Origin: Enchytraeus crypticus
Taxonomy: Eukaryota > Annelida > Clitellata > Enchytraeida > Enchytraeidae
Direction: 5' to 3'
Assembly: GCA_905160935.1 (NCBI GenBank)
Contig: CAJHZI010000646.1
Location: 823,501-887,500, forward strand
Length of the DNA stretch: 64,000 nt
Under the pieces are notes generated by a model, which ran no database searches, had not been told where the DNA came from, and saw nothing but the letters and a program-made list of their open reading frames with translations. This document shows, in pieces, positions 11,937 to 32,605 of the stretch (position 1 is the stretch's first letter; each line of letters opens with the position of its first letter). The position numbers and the translations under genes are program-made.

Positions 11937-12999
11937 CAAACTCTACACTCTTTGGTGTTTTACGAGGATTATATAGCAGTTTAGTGTAAAACGTTCGGCT
12001 TTGAGATCTTAAGCGTAATGTATACATGTTGCCTATGGTTTTTATTTATAAATTTGCATCGTAATTATTTTTTTTCTTAATTCAAAACTTTTGTCAAAAA
12101 AGTTAGATCAATAACGAATATCCTACTTTTTACGATTTCTTGTCTACGATTCGATTTCAAATCGGCGAATATCGATAAATATATTCTGAAATATATATTT
12201 AATCGTTAACGGGAAGTGAAGTAGAAAAGGAGACTACTGTTGATAAAGTCATACTGTAATGATAATCCTTGGAATATGGATGATAAAAGTTTTGTATAGG
12301 TAGAGTATTCTTTAAAAACATTGAAAACAGCCAGTCAATAGGCCTATACTAAAATAATGTCAGGTATTATGAAGCAGCTAGTAATGCACTGCAAGATATA
12401 TTTTATTACGGTATTATTACATTATTTTATTACGGTATTGCTCGAAATGATCACGGCCTGGCTGCTCAGCGTGCTACTCATATTAGTTAAAATGACTTCT
12501 TTCATCAAGGCTCAATATCTTCAGTTATTTGTTTAACGCCGGTTTCTTATCTCGTTACGCATCCATTGCTTTGATCTTATTGAATTGGGTCGCCTTATAT
12601 AAAGATTTATTTAGCTTATTAAAAAATATATTTATGGTCAATTATCAAAAGACTACGAACAATTTACACGTTTTTTGCATATACGTTAATGCACAGCTGC
12701 AACAGCTAAGATTTCTCCTCTACAGTTAAAGGCTCAGCTGCTGAATTGAAGTCTCAGATGCAATTCTGTGGACTATAGGATGATTTTATTATACTGCAAG
12801 CACAATATTCTGGTCGTCAATATTAATCAAGAAAGCAATCGATCCTTTACCAGCATAGAGCAGCATACAACCAACCACATTTCTACACTCAGCGAAGCAC
12901 ACAACTAGAGCTACTACTCATCCTGCGATGTCCTTTTTCAATCGGGGGTCGACCACTACGCTCGGTCAATATCAAATTAGACGAGGAAGGAAGGCACGG
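11937..12999. other. Spacer without a supported gene
   Basis: AT-rich. Nothing recognised beyond a short direct repeat of TTTTATTACGGTATT at 12399-12438. Confidence 0.5.
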
Positions 13000-13500
13000 G
13001 CCTTCAATGCATGGATTATTGATGTCCGCTGGCACCATTACGCCATCTGGGTAATGTAAAACCAGCGTCTGACCCCTGCAATGGGCGTGGCATATCTTCG
13101 GGGAGTGACATTTTCCTAAACCTCCGTAAACGCATTCATACCGCGAACACTTTCTACCTTTTCACTGTGCTTCGAGTAAGAGGCGTGGCTTGCTACACCT
13201 CCAGCGACCAATCAGATTCTTTGAACGTCCGTCAGGTAAAGAGTCATCGGAATCTTGGCCACACCTTCCTAGAAAACCCAGATATATTTTTGGCATCACA
13301 GTCTACAATCCGATTATTTCATTGAGCGTGTTAGCCGGACCTAAACGTAGTTATACGAAGGCCCCCAACACCCTCTACAACCTGTTATAGGCGCCGTGGA
13401 TCGAATCTGCAGCCTGCCTGCCTGGCGAAACCAGGTCTAATTAAGCCTAACTCCTGGCACCTTGCAGAATCATCCACGGGCGCTACTGATTTGTGCGCTT
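13000..13500. promoter_or_regulatory. GC-rich patch upstream of Phox2, candidate regulatory
   Basis: A markedly GC-richer stretch in AT-rich surroundings, 1.5-2 kb upstream of the Phox2 ATG. It has CCAATCAG at 13206 and a homeodomain-type core CTAATTAAG at 13437. An imperfect inverted repeat pairs GGCGCCGTGGATCGAATCTG (13390) with CAGAATCATCCACGGGCGC (about 13464). A regulatory role is inferred from position and composition only. Confidence 0.35.
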
Positions 13501-14073
13501 TTGACAAATTTCATTTAACATAATTTTTCGTGTGAAATCGAGTTTCACGAAATTGTGTTAAGAGTAGACGGCGAAGAGTATTAGAAGTCGATCGGCCGAC
13601 AGGGCTTGATAATATTGTCGTTATTATCAGATAAGCGCGTAAGTTATATTATCAGATAAGCTAATAAGATTTTCTGCGTCCGACGAACGAATTTTTTAAA
13701 CAAATTATCTGGTTTCGCGTAGAAGCTCCGCCTTGTTTAGACGGTCAGTTTAAGCGATATAATAAGGTTAGGAATTAACGAAGCGTGGCCGTGATTCGGA
13801 GATAAGAAAGATCATGAATAATTTGTAAAAGTTATAAATATGAGTTTAACTCACGCAGAAAATATAAGTTGTTGGAATATTGTTTTTAATCTACGATAAC
13901 TAAAACAAAAATAATGGAATTAATTTTTTGCAAAGAATATTGAACTGATAGAAAGATTTTTTGAAAATCTAGATTGCATAATAATTGTAATCTGAACTTA
14001 TATATAGGCTAAAGGGAATTTTAGATATGTTGAAACATATATAGGATAAGGGCAATTTTAGCGAAGATTGTTG

Positions 14074-14142
<69 letters not shown>

Positions 14143-15037
14143 CATATCACTTCTACTATCATTTGTCCTAAATATCTCAAACTATTCAGTCTATCTGCTA
14201 TAACTTCGTAACGTCTATTTCTAAACTAACTCATATACTGTGCACTCCCTTTCCAGACACTCAGCACTTTAGTCTTTCCTATAATTTTCATTCCAGAATT
14301 TAACACAATATTGTTCAGGTCATGCACAATTTAAAGAAATGTGGATAGGATATACATGTATAATGCTGAATTACAAAGGCAAACAAGGCCTTCAGAAAAA
14401 AGAAAGAACTACTAACAAAAGTTTGAAATCCACGAATATAAAGATTGTAAAGACTTTAGTGTGAAATATTTAGTCGCTCTATAGATATATAGACAATTTC
14501 AGAATAATTTATAAAGTGCCTTCAAGATGCTCTCTCCTATGCAAGAATGTATTTGTTTCGATTTAAACTTTGAATTATTAAAATTATCAACAACTTCACA
14601 ACATACTTCCTCTAAGCGACATGCCTAGATTTGGTTGATAGATTTTATTCGTTTCCACTTTCTAGGCTTTAATGTCAGTAAATTTAAAATTAGGTCTCTA
14701 TTATTTTGAGTATTTGTCAAAAGTCATTTTCGCTTAGTTTCTTGTGTCACTAACATCTTATTATAGAACTTGAAAATCATTGAACCGTAGGTCTACATTT
14801 TCTCAAAGTCAAAATATTTTTATCACTTAGAAAATCGACATATCGACTAAATATAAAAAATAAATATAAATCAGCTCGCATGTGCTACAAAATACATATA
14901 ATTTAAAATATAAGTTAATCTTTATTTAATATATTTGAAATTTCGATTATAAATATATTTAACTTTAATGGCCCTATTTTAGCAAAATATTCAAAGAAAT
15001 AAATTAGCATAAAACTTCATAGAGTCGTACATAAAAT
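13501..15037. other. Phox2 5' flank
   Basis: AT-rich DNA with an (AT)n run at 14078-14140. A TATAAA word near 14949, about 90 bases before the ATG, could be a TATA box, but such words are expected by chance here. No upstream coding exon was found. Confidence 0.4.
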
Positions 15038-22455
<7,418 letters not shown>

Positions 22456-22526
22456 TCAATGGAACTTGAGCGGTCTAGACAATAAGAAATTATAAGTGGT
22501 CGAATGTATGAAGACAGTATCTCATC

Positions 22527-22668
22527 GGCTGCAGCCAGTGGCGAAAATATAGGTCGGTTAGACACTCGACCGCGGATCAGTATGTGCGGGGTTCAAATCC
22601 TGGGCTCCCCCGTCACTGACATCGCTTTCGAGTGAGGAAACTGACGTTAACCTTAGCTTTAGCTTTCT
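22527..22668 (+). mobile_element. SINE family 1, near full-length
   Basis: Head GGCTGCAGCCAGTGGCGA, B box GGTTCAAATCC and tail GAGGAAACTGACGTTAACC. It starts 72 bases past the Phox2 stop, so it may lie in the 3' UTR. Confidence 0.92.
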
Positions 22669-22766
22669 CTATTTCTCGTAGAGAAGTTTGAGTAGAATTT
22701 ATGACAAGAAATGCGTAGCATGGATTGAGGTTCTTTTTAAGATCAAGAATACTAAACTCACTACAC

Positions 22767-22900
22767 GCTGGAGCCAATGACGATATCGGTGAGATATTCG
22801 AAAGCGGATCAGTATGTGAGGGGTTCAAATCCTGGGCTCGCCCGTCAGTTGTATTGCTTTCGAGTGAGGAAACTGTCATTAACAATAGCTCTACCAGCTT
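22767..22900 (+). mobile_element. SINE family 1, full-length diverged
   Basis: GCTGGAGCCAATGACGATAT head, B box GGTTCAAATCC and CTACCAGCTT end. Same orientation as the copy 100 bases upstream. Confidence 0.92.
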
Positions 22901-24299
22901 CTACTATTTACACAGTTATACGTTATATTATACATAGGATAGATTCAATTGATGCGAATTTGTGCAGAGTATGCAGTAATATGCTATAAAATGTAGCAAG
23001 TTGATTAAATTCTAAACAAACATGGCGTCTTTCGCGGATGGTTTATTCTGTTACGATATTCTATTGGTATCAATTGGTGGCTGCTGCGAAGATTGACGCT
23101 ATATACAGATTTGGAGTATCATTATAATGGAAAGTAAGCGAGATAGATATAGGAGATCATACTATTCAACAGGAATAGACAAGCGTCATCAGTTGGGAGC
23201 TTAAAACTTAAATAGACAAAATTAAGAATAGCATCAGGTTCTTGCATAGAGAGAATATCAGTGATTGAGCGAGTTATAATAAGTGCTTTGTATTATGCAT
23301 GATCATAACATTTATTGTGTTGTAACATTGTTTGTAATTGTAAATATGTGTATGCAATTTGTATTGCGTTTTGCTTTTAAATTATGTAAAGTGTTGTACA
23401 ATTTGAATTTGTGAAATTGTATGGCTTTACAAACTTTAAATATTAATTTATGTTGGCTAAAGGTTTCAGCAAAATCAATTTTTATTTAGTGTCGTTTTCT
23501 TTCTCCTCAGTGACTCTCCTGGCCCTAAAAGCTTGGCTTTCAATTCTTGTTTTAAATTAGCCGCAATTAGAATGCCTACCGCTTTATGTAAAAGCGCGGG
23601 CGAAAAAGTATGTTATATTTCTTGTTTATGATCATATTGCGAAGCTCAAGGTTGACTATCTTACAATATAACTGCAGCCGGAAAATGTAGACTATCTAGC
23701 GTATTCAAGTAGGCCTACGGTTAGTTTAAATTTTGCTTGAAACAAATTTAAATTTAATAAATCAAGATATAATACTCATGATGGAAAAGAAAAATCAATT
23801 AGAGCTCTGTGTAGAAAACATTGCCTATGAATGTTGTAGATTATGTTATAAACATTTATTTTCATAACAACCGCAATCAATAGAATCATAACAAAATAAA
23901 CCTTTGCATTGAATCCTCCCTGTAATCTTAATGCAGTTGCTATTTTGATTTAAGCAACAAAACATTATGATAAACAATAGCACCAACAGCGACAGAATTA
24001 GAGTGCTAGTTTTATCCATGATACCGTTGAACTTTTCGGAACCAAATTCGAATGATAAGAAGAGTGTGGGTTGGAAGAATGTGTGAACCATATCTTCATC
24101 CATACAATGATTTGATTGCATTTAAACGTTGAAAAAACCATGAAACGGAAGAAGGCTACCTTTGAGCTACGTAGGCTGCTAAAATTCATCGATGATATTG
24201 CATCCTCTCTATTAGTATAGTATCAACATCCGTAAGAAAAGTCGGGATCATCTATATGTAGGCTACTGTGTATCAAATCTTTCAGAACATCGACACAGC
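22901..24299. other. Spacer without a supported gene
   Basis: AT-rich, nothing recognised. An AATAAA word near 23757 is too isolated to assign to Phox2. Confidence 0.5.
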
Positions 24300-24710
24300 A
24301 GACTCTTCTCTCTCTTTCTCTTCAGTGCACTGCTAAGTAGCAGGTTCAAGGTACGTATTCATACTCAAGTCTGCTTTCTTGCTACATAAGAGCACTCCTT
24401 AGATCAACAAGTTAATCCCTTCACGAAGTCTATGTCTATGTCTATACCTAAAGTAGCATATAGCTTCGGAAAAGTATGTCTTCTAAGATGGTTTCCCGTT
24501 GCGTTTCTCAGTTATATGAATTAATTACCATTTAATCCTGGGGGAAAATATTTCATGGTGAGGTGGGTTCCCTCTTTCCATCCTCAGCTTCTGCCTTTAG
24601 TAGCCTCTTACGTACACGCAGCAGATTATTTGCGGTTGCCCTATTCTACAGTGGTCCAACCACACCAGAGCACAAAACGGGAAAGACAGAAGAGATCAGA
24701 AGAAGTATAT
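24300..24710 (+). repeat. Interspersed repeat family C, longest copy
   Basis: Joins the segments found separately at 7262-7400, 34985-35215 and 11095-11285, so it defines a dispersed repeat of at least 400 bases. Its class is unknown; no tRNA-like boxes or protein motifs were seen. Confidence 0.7.
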
Positions 24711-26355
24711 GAAGTCAATCCTAATCTTTTAGCAGCAGGACCAAAATTTACCGGTTTGATGATGGAGTGAATTGCACGCTTGCCTTAAAATGAAGAACCA
24801 ATAGGTTCGAATCTCAAAGGACTCTAAATTTAACCTCTGACTATTCCTGTGTGTTACATAAGCAATGTTTTAACTTAATTTATTGCCTATAACCATTTCT
24901 AATTTATAACTGTTAAAGTCTAGCAGAGGATATTTAGTTGACCTTCATTTAAATTAATTGATTTAGTTCGTTTACTTTTCCAATAAAAATAATAAATATT
25001 TACTAGACTATAATTATAAAAGTTAAACAAAGAGTATATACATAAGCCTTCATTTAGAAATAGATTAACACTTAAGCAATTAAATCGCATTTCACTTCAG
25101 GTTAGATTAATCGACTTTAATTTCTCCGTCTCAGTGAATGTAAAATGAGTATAATAAAAATTCGAAGCACACTATACGTGCATGTAACAATTGAAATGGA
25201 GTAGATGAAGAAGGCACTTTTGAAGAAGGTAGCTAACTTTTAACAACGGGCTGAGAGTCATCTGCCGTGATGCGATTGCCATCTTGTTCTATTATTAAAA
25301 ACCTTTGATACATCGGCTTAGTCACAGCATGCAATCCTGACAGGGTTTATGAGTCGGCTTACTATGAAAGAGTCCTGTTTATGGCAGTTTTTAACTGCAG
25401 CTATAGGGATGTGATAACGACACTTAGATGATTGCTTAGATATGTGATAGAAACTAGATACTTGTGTTCAATAAAGTAAAGGAGTCTTGATGTTATGCAA
25501 TTAAATAAAAATCGGAGCGTTGCAACATCGTAGACGCAATGCTGCGATGTACTTTATATTCTAAAGTCTATTTCCTATGTTTGTCATTTCTACCTACTTC
25601 GTAATTCCTCTAATGCCTACAGCCAGAACACGCGGGTCTTCATCTCCTTATACTGGCTATATCAAGAAGTCAGTTGAGAAACCAGCTCAGTCAACAAATG
25701 ATGGATATACCCATGGGCCGTGTGGTTTTTTCCAAGCATAGGAACCTGCTGCCAATTGGCACTATCAATGGCAAAGATATGATTAACCATGGAAAGGATA
25801 TATGTGCACGTATATTAGCCTTGCCAGGAACCAGTAAAGCAGTTTCGAAGACTGGTCATCGGACATGACACTACTATAGAAATTGTCGGAGGCTAAATTA
25901 ACACAGTCTAAATCCTTTAGACTTTGTTACTAAATTAATATTCAAGCGTTATATTTTACCTTAATTTTAATTTTTATCTCGAAAAGTGGCGATTTGACTA
26001 CTAGCTTGTTAACGAGCCCTGCATCTACCTAACCAATTTAAAATCTTTAAGTTTTAAGTTTTAACGTTTTGAGAGTTTAACGTTTTTGCTCTGCCCCAAA
26101 ATGAACTACTGACAGTATCTTTTGTATTATAAAACTTTAATTTCAAGTCGCGCTGTAAAGAAGCATCATATATAATGTACATTTTTGTTGCCCGCGGTTT
26201 TATTTTAGAAAAAAGCAGAGGTCATGGACTAAATTAGAATTGGCGAATGATGATAAAGTGAATTTTAATTGGGGCCCATCTGCAACATAAAAAAATTATC
26301 TCTGAGAACTCTGAAATTAATTAATTAATAATTATAAATTTATTAGAAAATAATT
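24711..26355. other. Spacer without a supported gene
   Basis: No splice-compatible exon. A GC-richer 64-codon open frame at 25674-25868 has no family signature, and the opposite phase over the same bases is also open. Confidence 0.4.
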
Positions 26356-26451
26356 ACCGCGGATCAGTATGTGCGGGGTTCCAATCCTGGGCTCACCCGT
26401 CACTCACATCGCTTTTTTGAGTGAGGAAACTGACGTTAACATTAGCTTTTT
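26356..26451 (+). mobile_element. SINE family 1, 5'-truncated
   Basis: Starts at ACCGCGGATCAGTATG and includes the B box and tail. Confidence 0.88.
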
Positions 26452-26821
26452 TAAAATTCCATTGAACAAATACAACACCTATAATAAGTTAAGGTCTGGT
26501 CAACTGAATTTCCATCAATTAAGATAATGTTTACTATAGAGAGATAATTTACTATAGAGTTCACTGTTGAATGCAAAAATTCTAGTTTACTTACAGTTAA
26601 AGATAACATTTTAATCATGAATAAATATTAAGGGACAAAGCCCTTAACGCCCTCTTAGGGGTGTTTCTAAAGTGTCGGCCATTACGGCTCTCCGCATGAA
26701 ATCGGTTGATTGCATGTCTGTGGGCGCCTAGCGACGAGCAGATGAATTAGCAAAACTGAAATGGCGACAACACCGTCCTACATGTAATCGTAAGTGTTGT
26801 GGCTCGAGCGATGCACCCTAA

Positions 26822-27040
26822 GTATGGGGCCTGCGTGGTGGACCCTGAATAGTTGGGTTGAGTGGTGGAATCTGGGTGGAGTCTGGGTGAAGACTGGGTG
26901 GAGCCTGGGTGGTGCCTGGGTGAAGCCTGGGTGGAGCCTGGATGAAGCCTGGATGGAGTCTGGGTGAAGACTGGGTGGAGCCTGGGTGGTGCCTGGGTGA
27001 AGTCTGGGTGGAGCCTGGGTGGAGCCGGGGTGACGGGTTC
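26822..27040. repeat. 11-bp minisatellite, CTGGGTGGAGC unit
   Basis: About 18 imperfect copies. The minus-strand His/Pro/Gly/Ser-rich open frame is a product of the 11-base period. Confidence 0.92.
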
Positions 27041-27107
27041 AAAATGTTTAAACCTCAGAAGAGGGGCCAGAATGGTAGACACTGAGCAGTACGTCCTTAG
27101 TCCTGGG

Positions 27108-27200
27108 CCTGAGTGATGGGCCTGAGTGTTATACCTGAGTGTTGGGCCTGAGTGTTGGGCCTGAGTATTAGACCTGAGTGTTGGGCCTGAGTGTTGGGCA
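27108..27200. repeat. 13-bp minisatellite, GGGCCTGAGTGTT unit
   Basis: About 7 copies, adjacent to but different from the 11-bp array. Confidence 0.9.
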
Positions 27201-27980
27201 TTACTGTTGAGGGTATGAGGACGTTTTTGAAAGCTACGCAAATTTTTATTCTCTATAATCACATTTTACAGCACGATATTTAACATCAGCTACAATAAAG
27301 TATTTCATTTTAAGTTGTCTTCATACCATTTTAATCAGCGAAACAAAAAATAAATTAACTGCAGGCACGAGTCATTGATTTCTGATGCATTTTCACTCAA
27401 TGAATAAGAAGCAAATTTATTAAAGGATAAATTACCTAAGTATATAATTGCAAAAGGCAAGAGAGACCATTCGAAGAGAAAATAATTTCATAAGAAACCC
27501 CAAGGAAATGCGCATTGATGCAGATTACACTCATGTGAAACGTGAATGCGTAGAAAGGGGAACATTCTGACACTTGAAGTACTCAAATGTGGCTGCGTAT
27601 ATGAATGTAGAAGTTTACGTAGACTGATCAAATTAAAATCGGCAAACTAATGTTACAATATTTGCAGATCTGCAACCGAAAAATATAGACTTGTGACGAA
27701 ATATAGGTTTTATGAAGATAGATAGGCCTAAAAGTGAAAATTTTTGGCTTAATTAAGAAATATAAAAGAGATTGGCTGGGAAATAATTGCGGGACACTGA
27801 AATGGGGGATGCTTAAATACAACTTCGAAAATTAGAGTGGCCCATACGTGTCCATTTTTCAAAACTTCACTTAAATAATTACCTAAAAATAAATTAGAAG
27901 TTCTTCATAACGTCTTCCGTAATGAGTACTGTCTTGTGCATTGCTTGGAATATACAATAACTACAATGAGCGATAAATAA
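27201..27980. other. Spacer without a supported gene
   Basis: AT-rich DNA, nothing recognised. Confidence 0.5.
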
Positions 27981-28013
27981 GCTCATGTTAACATCAGTTT
28001 CCTCACTCGAAAG
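27981..28013 (-). mobile_element. SINE family 1 tail fragment
   Basis: Only the AGTGAGGAAACTGATGTTAA tail remains, joined to a GA repeat. Confidence 0.75.
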
Positions 28014-28046
28014 AGAGAAACAGAGTGAGAGAGATAAGAAATAGAT

Positions 28047-28081
<35 letters not shown>

Positions 28082-28137
28082 GAAAGAAATATAGAGAGGC
28101 TACAGGAGAGAGAAAACGATAAGAGAGAGAGAGAAAT
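28014..28137. repeat. (GA)n microsatellite
   Basis: Interrupted GAGAGA tract. Confidence 0.93.
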
Positions 28138-28629
28138 GGATGAATGTTCGGAGAACATCTGTTGAGACTGATGTGAAACTATAAAGTCCAATAGAGCAGA
28201 CATTGCTCTGGTGCTATCGTTAGATGACAGCGTAGATTGGGTGTATCTGATGTAGGAGCTTACATGTTCTTCTCAAGAAGTGAATGTTAGCTTATATTGA
28301 GTTGAATTTTCTCTAGAGCAACGGGGATTTAAGAAAAGTCCTGAGTTTAACTCTAGCCAAATTCTTATTGTTTGAATGTGGTTTAGTAAATTAAAAGTAT
28401 TTAAAACGAAGCATTACGGAGATACAGGAATTTTGGGCAACGATGTAATAAAATTAGATTAAGTAATAGTAGTTTAGCGTAATCATGCGGGTATTAATTA
28501 AGTAGTAGTTAGCGGCATTAAAATAGTTTAATTATTTATCACATTTGCTACTTTTATATCTTTATATACATTTGTTTTTTAAAGTATCGCAAATTTTTTG
28601 AAGATTATTTAATATTATAGCGGGCCCCA

Positions 28630-28735
28630 AATGAAGGAAGAAGTCTGGAAGAGAGTTGGTACAGATAGACGGTTGATAAATGCTGTAAGAAATATGAAGG
28701 AAAATTAAATATGACACATTCTAAGGGGGAGATGG
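28630..28735 (+). mobile_element. Small LINE C-terminal remnant
   Basis: A decayed reading GRVGTDRRLINAVRNMKEN-like matches the VGTDRQLKNVLGNRKKS region of the LINE fragment at 40502-40699. Confidence 0.55.
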
Positions 28736-31700
28736 ATTAATTAGATCAAGACTGTTCCTTTTAGAACAAAAGTAATTAGATCAATTGTTCCTATAAGAAC
28801 ACGAATAATTAGATCAAGTGTTCTTATCGTAACACGTGTAATTAAGAAGTAGTTAATGCAGCTTTAGAAGGGTTCGTGATAAAAGTGTAACATAGGGGCC
28901 CAATAAGTGATTCCTGAAATTAAGCATCAACTGTTAATTGAGTATATATATAATTATATGTGCAGACTTACATGTAAAGCATTTGTGCACATGTTAAATA
29001 CCACGTAGGCCTAATATCAGATACTTTATATCTACATAATCACGTTTTATAAACTAAATTGATTAAGTATAATTCATTTTTTGACTAAACTTTCAGGTGC
29101 ATTTACACAGCTGAAGCATTGAATGCGTTAGATTATAGTTTGACATTTCTAATTAAAATACCTTAATACCTATCTTAATGTATGGAAATAGTAGATATGC
29201 CAGAGACATCTAGCGGAATAAAACTTTGGACCAGCTCACTGATAGCTCTTATATTTGTTCGTAAGTATCCATGATTTCTCTTAACTTAACCTACTCGTAT
29301 AAAATAAAATAAGCAGGATTACTCAACTTTACTTTGTTGGTACACATTTAGACCTGGGTTGACTCATGGTTAGGTTCAAAAAGAGTATTTTGGTTATATC
29401 AGCGTTAAACAAGAATGATAAAAACATACGTGTATCCTTATAGCTAGCGATGAAGAAAAAGTGAGATGAAGAATACCACCATGAAAGAGCCTAATCTCCG
29501 GCAGTAGTTAAAATACATAGCAAAATGTAGCAAATAATGGGGGAAAATGAATGCTTAAATATAAATATAAACTATAGAATACTAAAGAACGAGAGCTACA
29601 TAAACTCTTCTTTATAATAAGGCGATAACAACAAAATGTCACGCCAATAACCAGTAATAGGAATACCGGCATGTAACATACCTGTATTCCTATAATGGGA
29701 ATTTTTTTATATGACCCTATTCATATTCTTAAATCTATATATATATATAACTTCTCCATTTAGATATATTAACAGAAAATTTCCCCCTCTTTGGCAGAAT
29801 TGGCTGCTGGTCTTTTATTTATTTATTTAAAATTTCGATTTGCATAGCAAACATACAATGTAATGTAAATTTCATGAACATTGGCCAGCTCGTCACGATA
29901 TTATTGTTAAAACAGTATTTGTACTCAAGTACAAAATCATAGTGAAATTTAAAATCTATTTTTTGTAAATATAGACCTCAGGTAACAGTGTAAATACATT
30001 AATGTCTTTTATCTTGTTTATACAAAGATTACAAACTTGTCGAACAGTTCCTGACATTTTTACAAAATTTTATTAAAGGCTAAAGTCAAGCTAAATGCCA
30101 TTTTCTTGCTCGATAGCATATCGGTAATGCTTAGAGCAATGGATTTTAACCCTGCACCTACCGATCCTCTGTGAAATAAATTTCCAACAAGCTACCGGCT
30201 CAGCCCCTAAAACAAACAATATTATTGGCCTAATTATTAACTAAATCTCACCAAATAAAGTGCATTTGTCAATTTAGACAAATACTAAGTGCTGCTACTA
30301 ATGCCATATCACTCACGGTCAAAGCGAATCTCAAGGCTAGGGATGTCAATCCCCCGCCTCAGACCACGATCGAGACGTTATGACAAAAGCCAAGGGCAAG
30401 GTCAAGGCCAAGACCAAGAGCATATAGGTTTCAGATCCTTGTTGATACTGGGTAATGATTCAAAATTCAAGTTTTAAAACTATCATAAAAACATCATTAA
30501 ATCTTGAATCATTGCTATTAAATAAAATGGATTAGATTTAAAATTAGGAAATCTATAAATTTACATTTAATGTATGATATTACATGAAATATAATCATTC
30601 TTTACATATACTAAATACTAAATAGTAATCTTGGATCAGGTTTTGCACACAAGTTTCATAATAATTAGGAAATATTATCTCTTTCAATCAATAAATCAAT
30701 CAATTTAATCATTTACTTACTCAATCAATTCGTCAATTAAGCAAACAATCAACCAATCAGTTCATAGTTTAGGAGACGAACCAGTTCCTTCATCTCAAGC
30801 GATGTCAGAGGAGAAATTTCTGGAGCTGATGTTTAAGTACAAAAACAAATATTTCTAAAAGTCAACCATTAAATTGACCAATGATTAGAATACTTTCCGG
30901 ATTGTAAATTAATATTTTTAGAATTTTAATTAAATTATTGCAAATTACTTCCGACTTTTGTCAACTTTCGTCAGCAAACGGCTGACGAATTGCTAGAAAT
31001 GCTTAAAACATCAGAGGTTTAGTGAAGATTAGGCTCGTTAGACTGGAAGTTAGCTTTACTTCAGGTAACTTTATCCCTTAAACTATTAAACAGAAACAAC
31101 CGAAGTGCTACGGCGGTTAATGATGACATTGAACATTATGGAATCAAATCCAAACCAACGAATCAAAACGAGGTCTTACAATCGATGCAAATTCAATGTA
31201 TGAGAAATTATTGCAAAGAAAAATAACGAAAGAAGGTCCAACTGTTTATGGAACTGTTCGTTAAAGATAAAGTTAATCAGAAATTTTTTTTAAAGAAATA
31301 AGTGAAATAATTACAACGAATTATCATTTCTCTTCTTTTAATTTATTGAATCCTAATATTACCCTATAGCCTAAGTGATTACAAAGATTTTACTAATATA
31401 ATTTTGGTTATGACCATAGCCTTGATTCAGGCAAAGGGCAAGACTAGAATGCACGGCCTAGACCAAAGCCAATGCCAAAACTATCACACCAAGGCAGTAA
31501 TCTTAAGATCGGGTCAAGGCCAAGGTTAAGGCTTAACATCTCTCTAAATTTTCAGTTAACTTTGTTTCCAGGAATATGCGATTACTGTCTAGTCTTTAGT
31601 TTATATGGCTAACAAGTGTGACTGCAATGCCTCCTACTTCAAAGGAATGCTGGAAGAAAATACCAAGATAGACTGAAAGAAACGTTTCGACATGGCGCTC

Positions 31701-32605
31701 ATTCTCATTTCAAATCATCGAGAACTTCTTTGCGCCCAGCGTCACGTGGTAACTTCATTGCGTCATTATCAACACATCAACAGTAGTTTACTAGATGGAA
31801 GCGGAACAAGACTGGTGAAATAGTCGTGATGTAATTGAGTACATAAAGCACAAAAAGCACTGCCATGACTTTGGTGAAATATTGGTGATTATATAAAATA
31901 GAGCTATACCTGATGCTTTCATAATGATACTCCGTGCTCTACGGGAATATGACTGCAATTGAATATCCTATAGGATTTTATATCATGTGAATCTATTCAA
32001 TTAGTCACGTGACATTGAAGGTCTGATAATATAGGACTAACCCCGGTGCAGTAAACGCTACCCACAAGGCGCCACATTGAGATGGACCGAGCGAAAAGTT
32101 TTTAATTTAGATATTACCAATATATCACTATTGTTAAGCATCTTCTCTGCTGAAATTATTTTAAAAATCAGCAAAATTTGCAAAAATTAAATTCTCTTCA
32201 TTCTAATTTTATTTTCATAACTACCACAGTACAATACATATTCCATCTAAGGATCTTAGTTGGGATTCATGTGAAAAATCATGTGAAAAAAACAAATACT
32301 ACAATCTCCACTTACACTTGCATGCGTGATATACAAACAGAAGTGTCAGTTGATGATTTTAAATAATCTCTTTGTACAATTCTAGAAGTGTGCTATTATG
32401 GTGAAAATTTTAATGTAAATGCTAGTGTTACGATAACATAAAGATATATACAAATAAATATGCTTTAAAATAATAACAATAAACACATTTGGTCTCTTGC
32501 TGGATATATTCTGTCATATTCACTATCACAACTCTGAGACTCAATACTGAAGAAAGTCAACAGGGCAACATTTCGCACTACACGTAATAATAATAATAAT
32601 AATAA
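28736..32605. other. Long spacer without a supported gene
   Basis: 3.9 kb of AT-rich DNA. A tRNA-like word pair lies near 30110-30170 but without a convincing B box. CATGTG and CACGTG words lie at 31984 and 32006. No exon with family similarity was found. Confidence 0.45.

Noticed and set aside
22613..22989. Several short frames on both strands
   Set aside because: They lie in two SINE family 1 copies.
25674..25868. 64-codon frame
   Set aside because: No family motifs or splice sites, and the alternative phase is equally open.
26747..27262. 171-codon minus-strand frame with PRLHPGSTQ repeats
   Set aside because: Produced by the 11-bp and 13-bp minisatellites; two phases are open with the same pattern.
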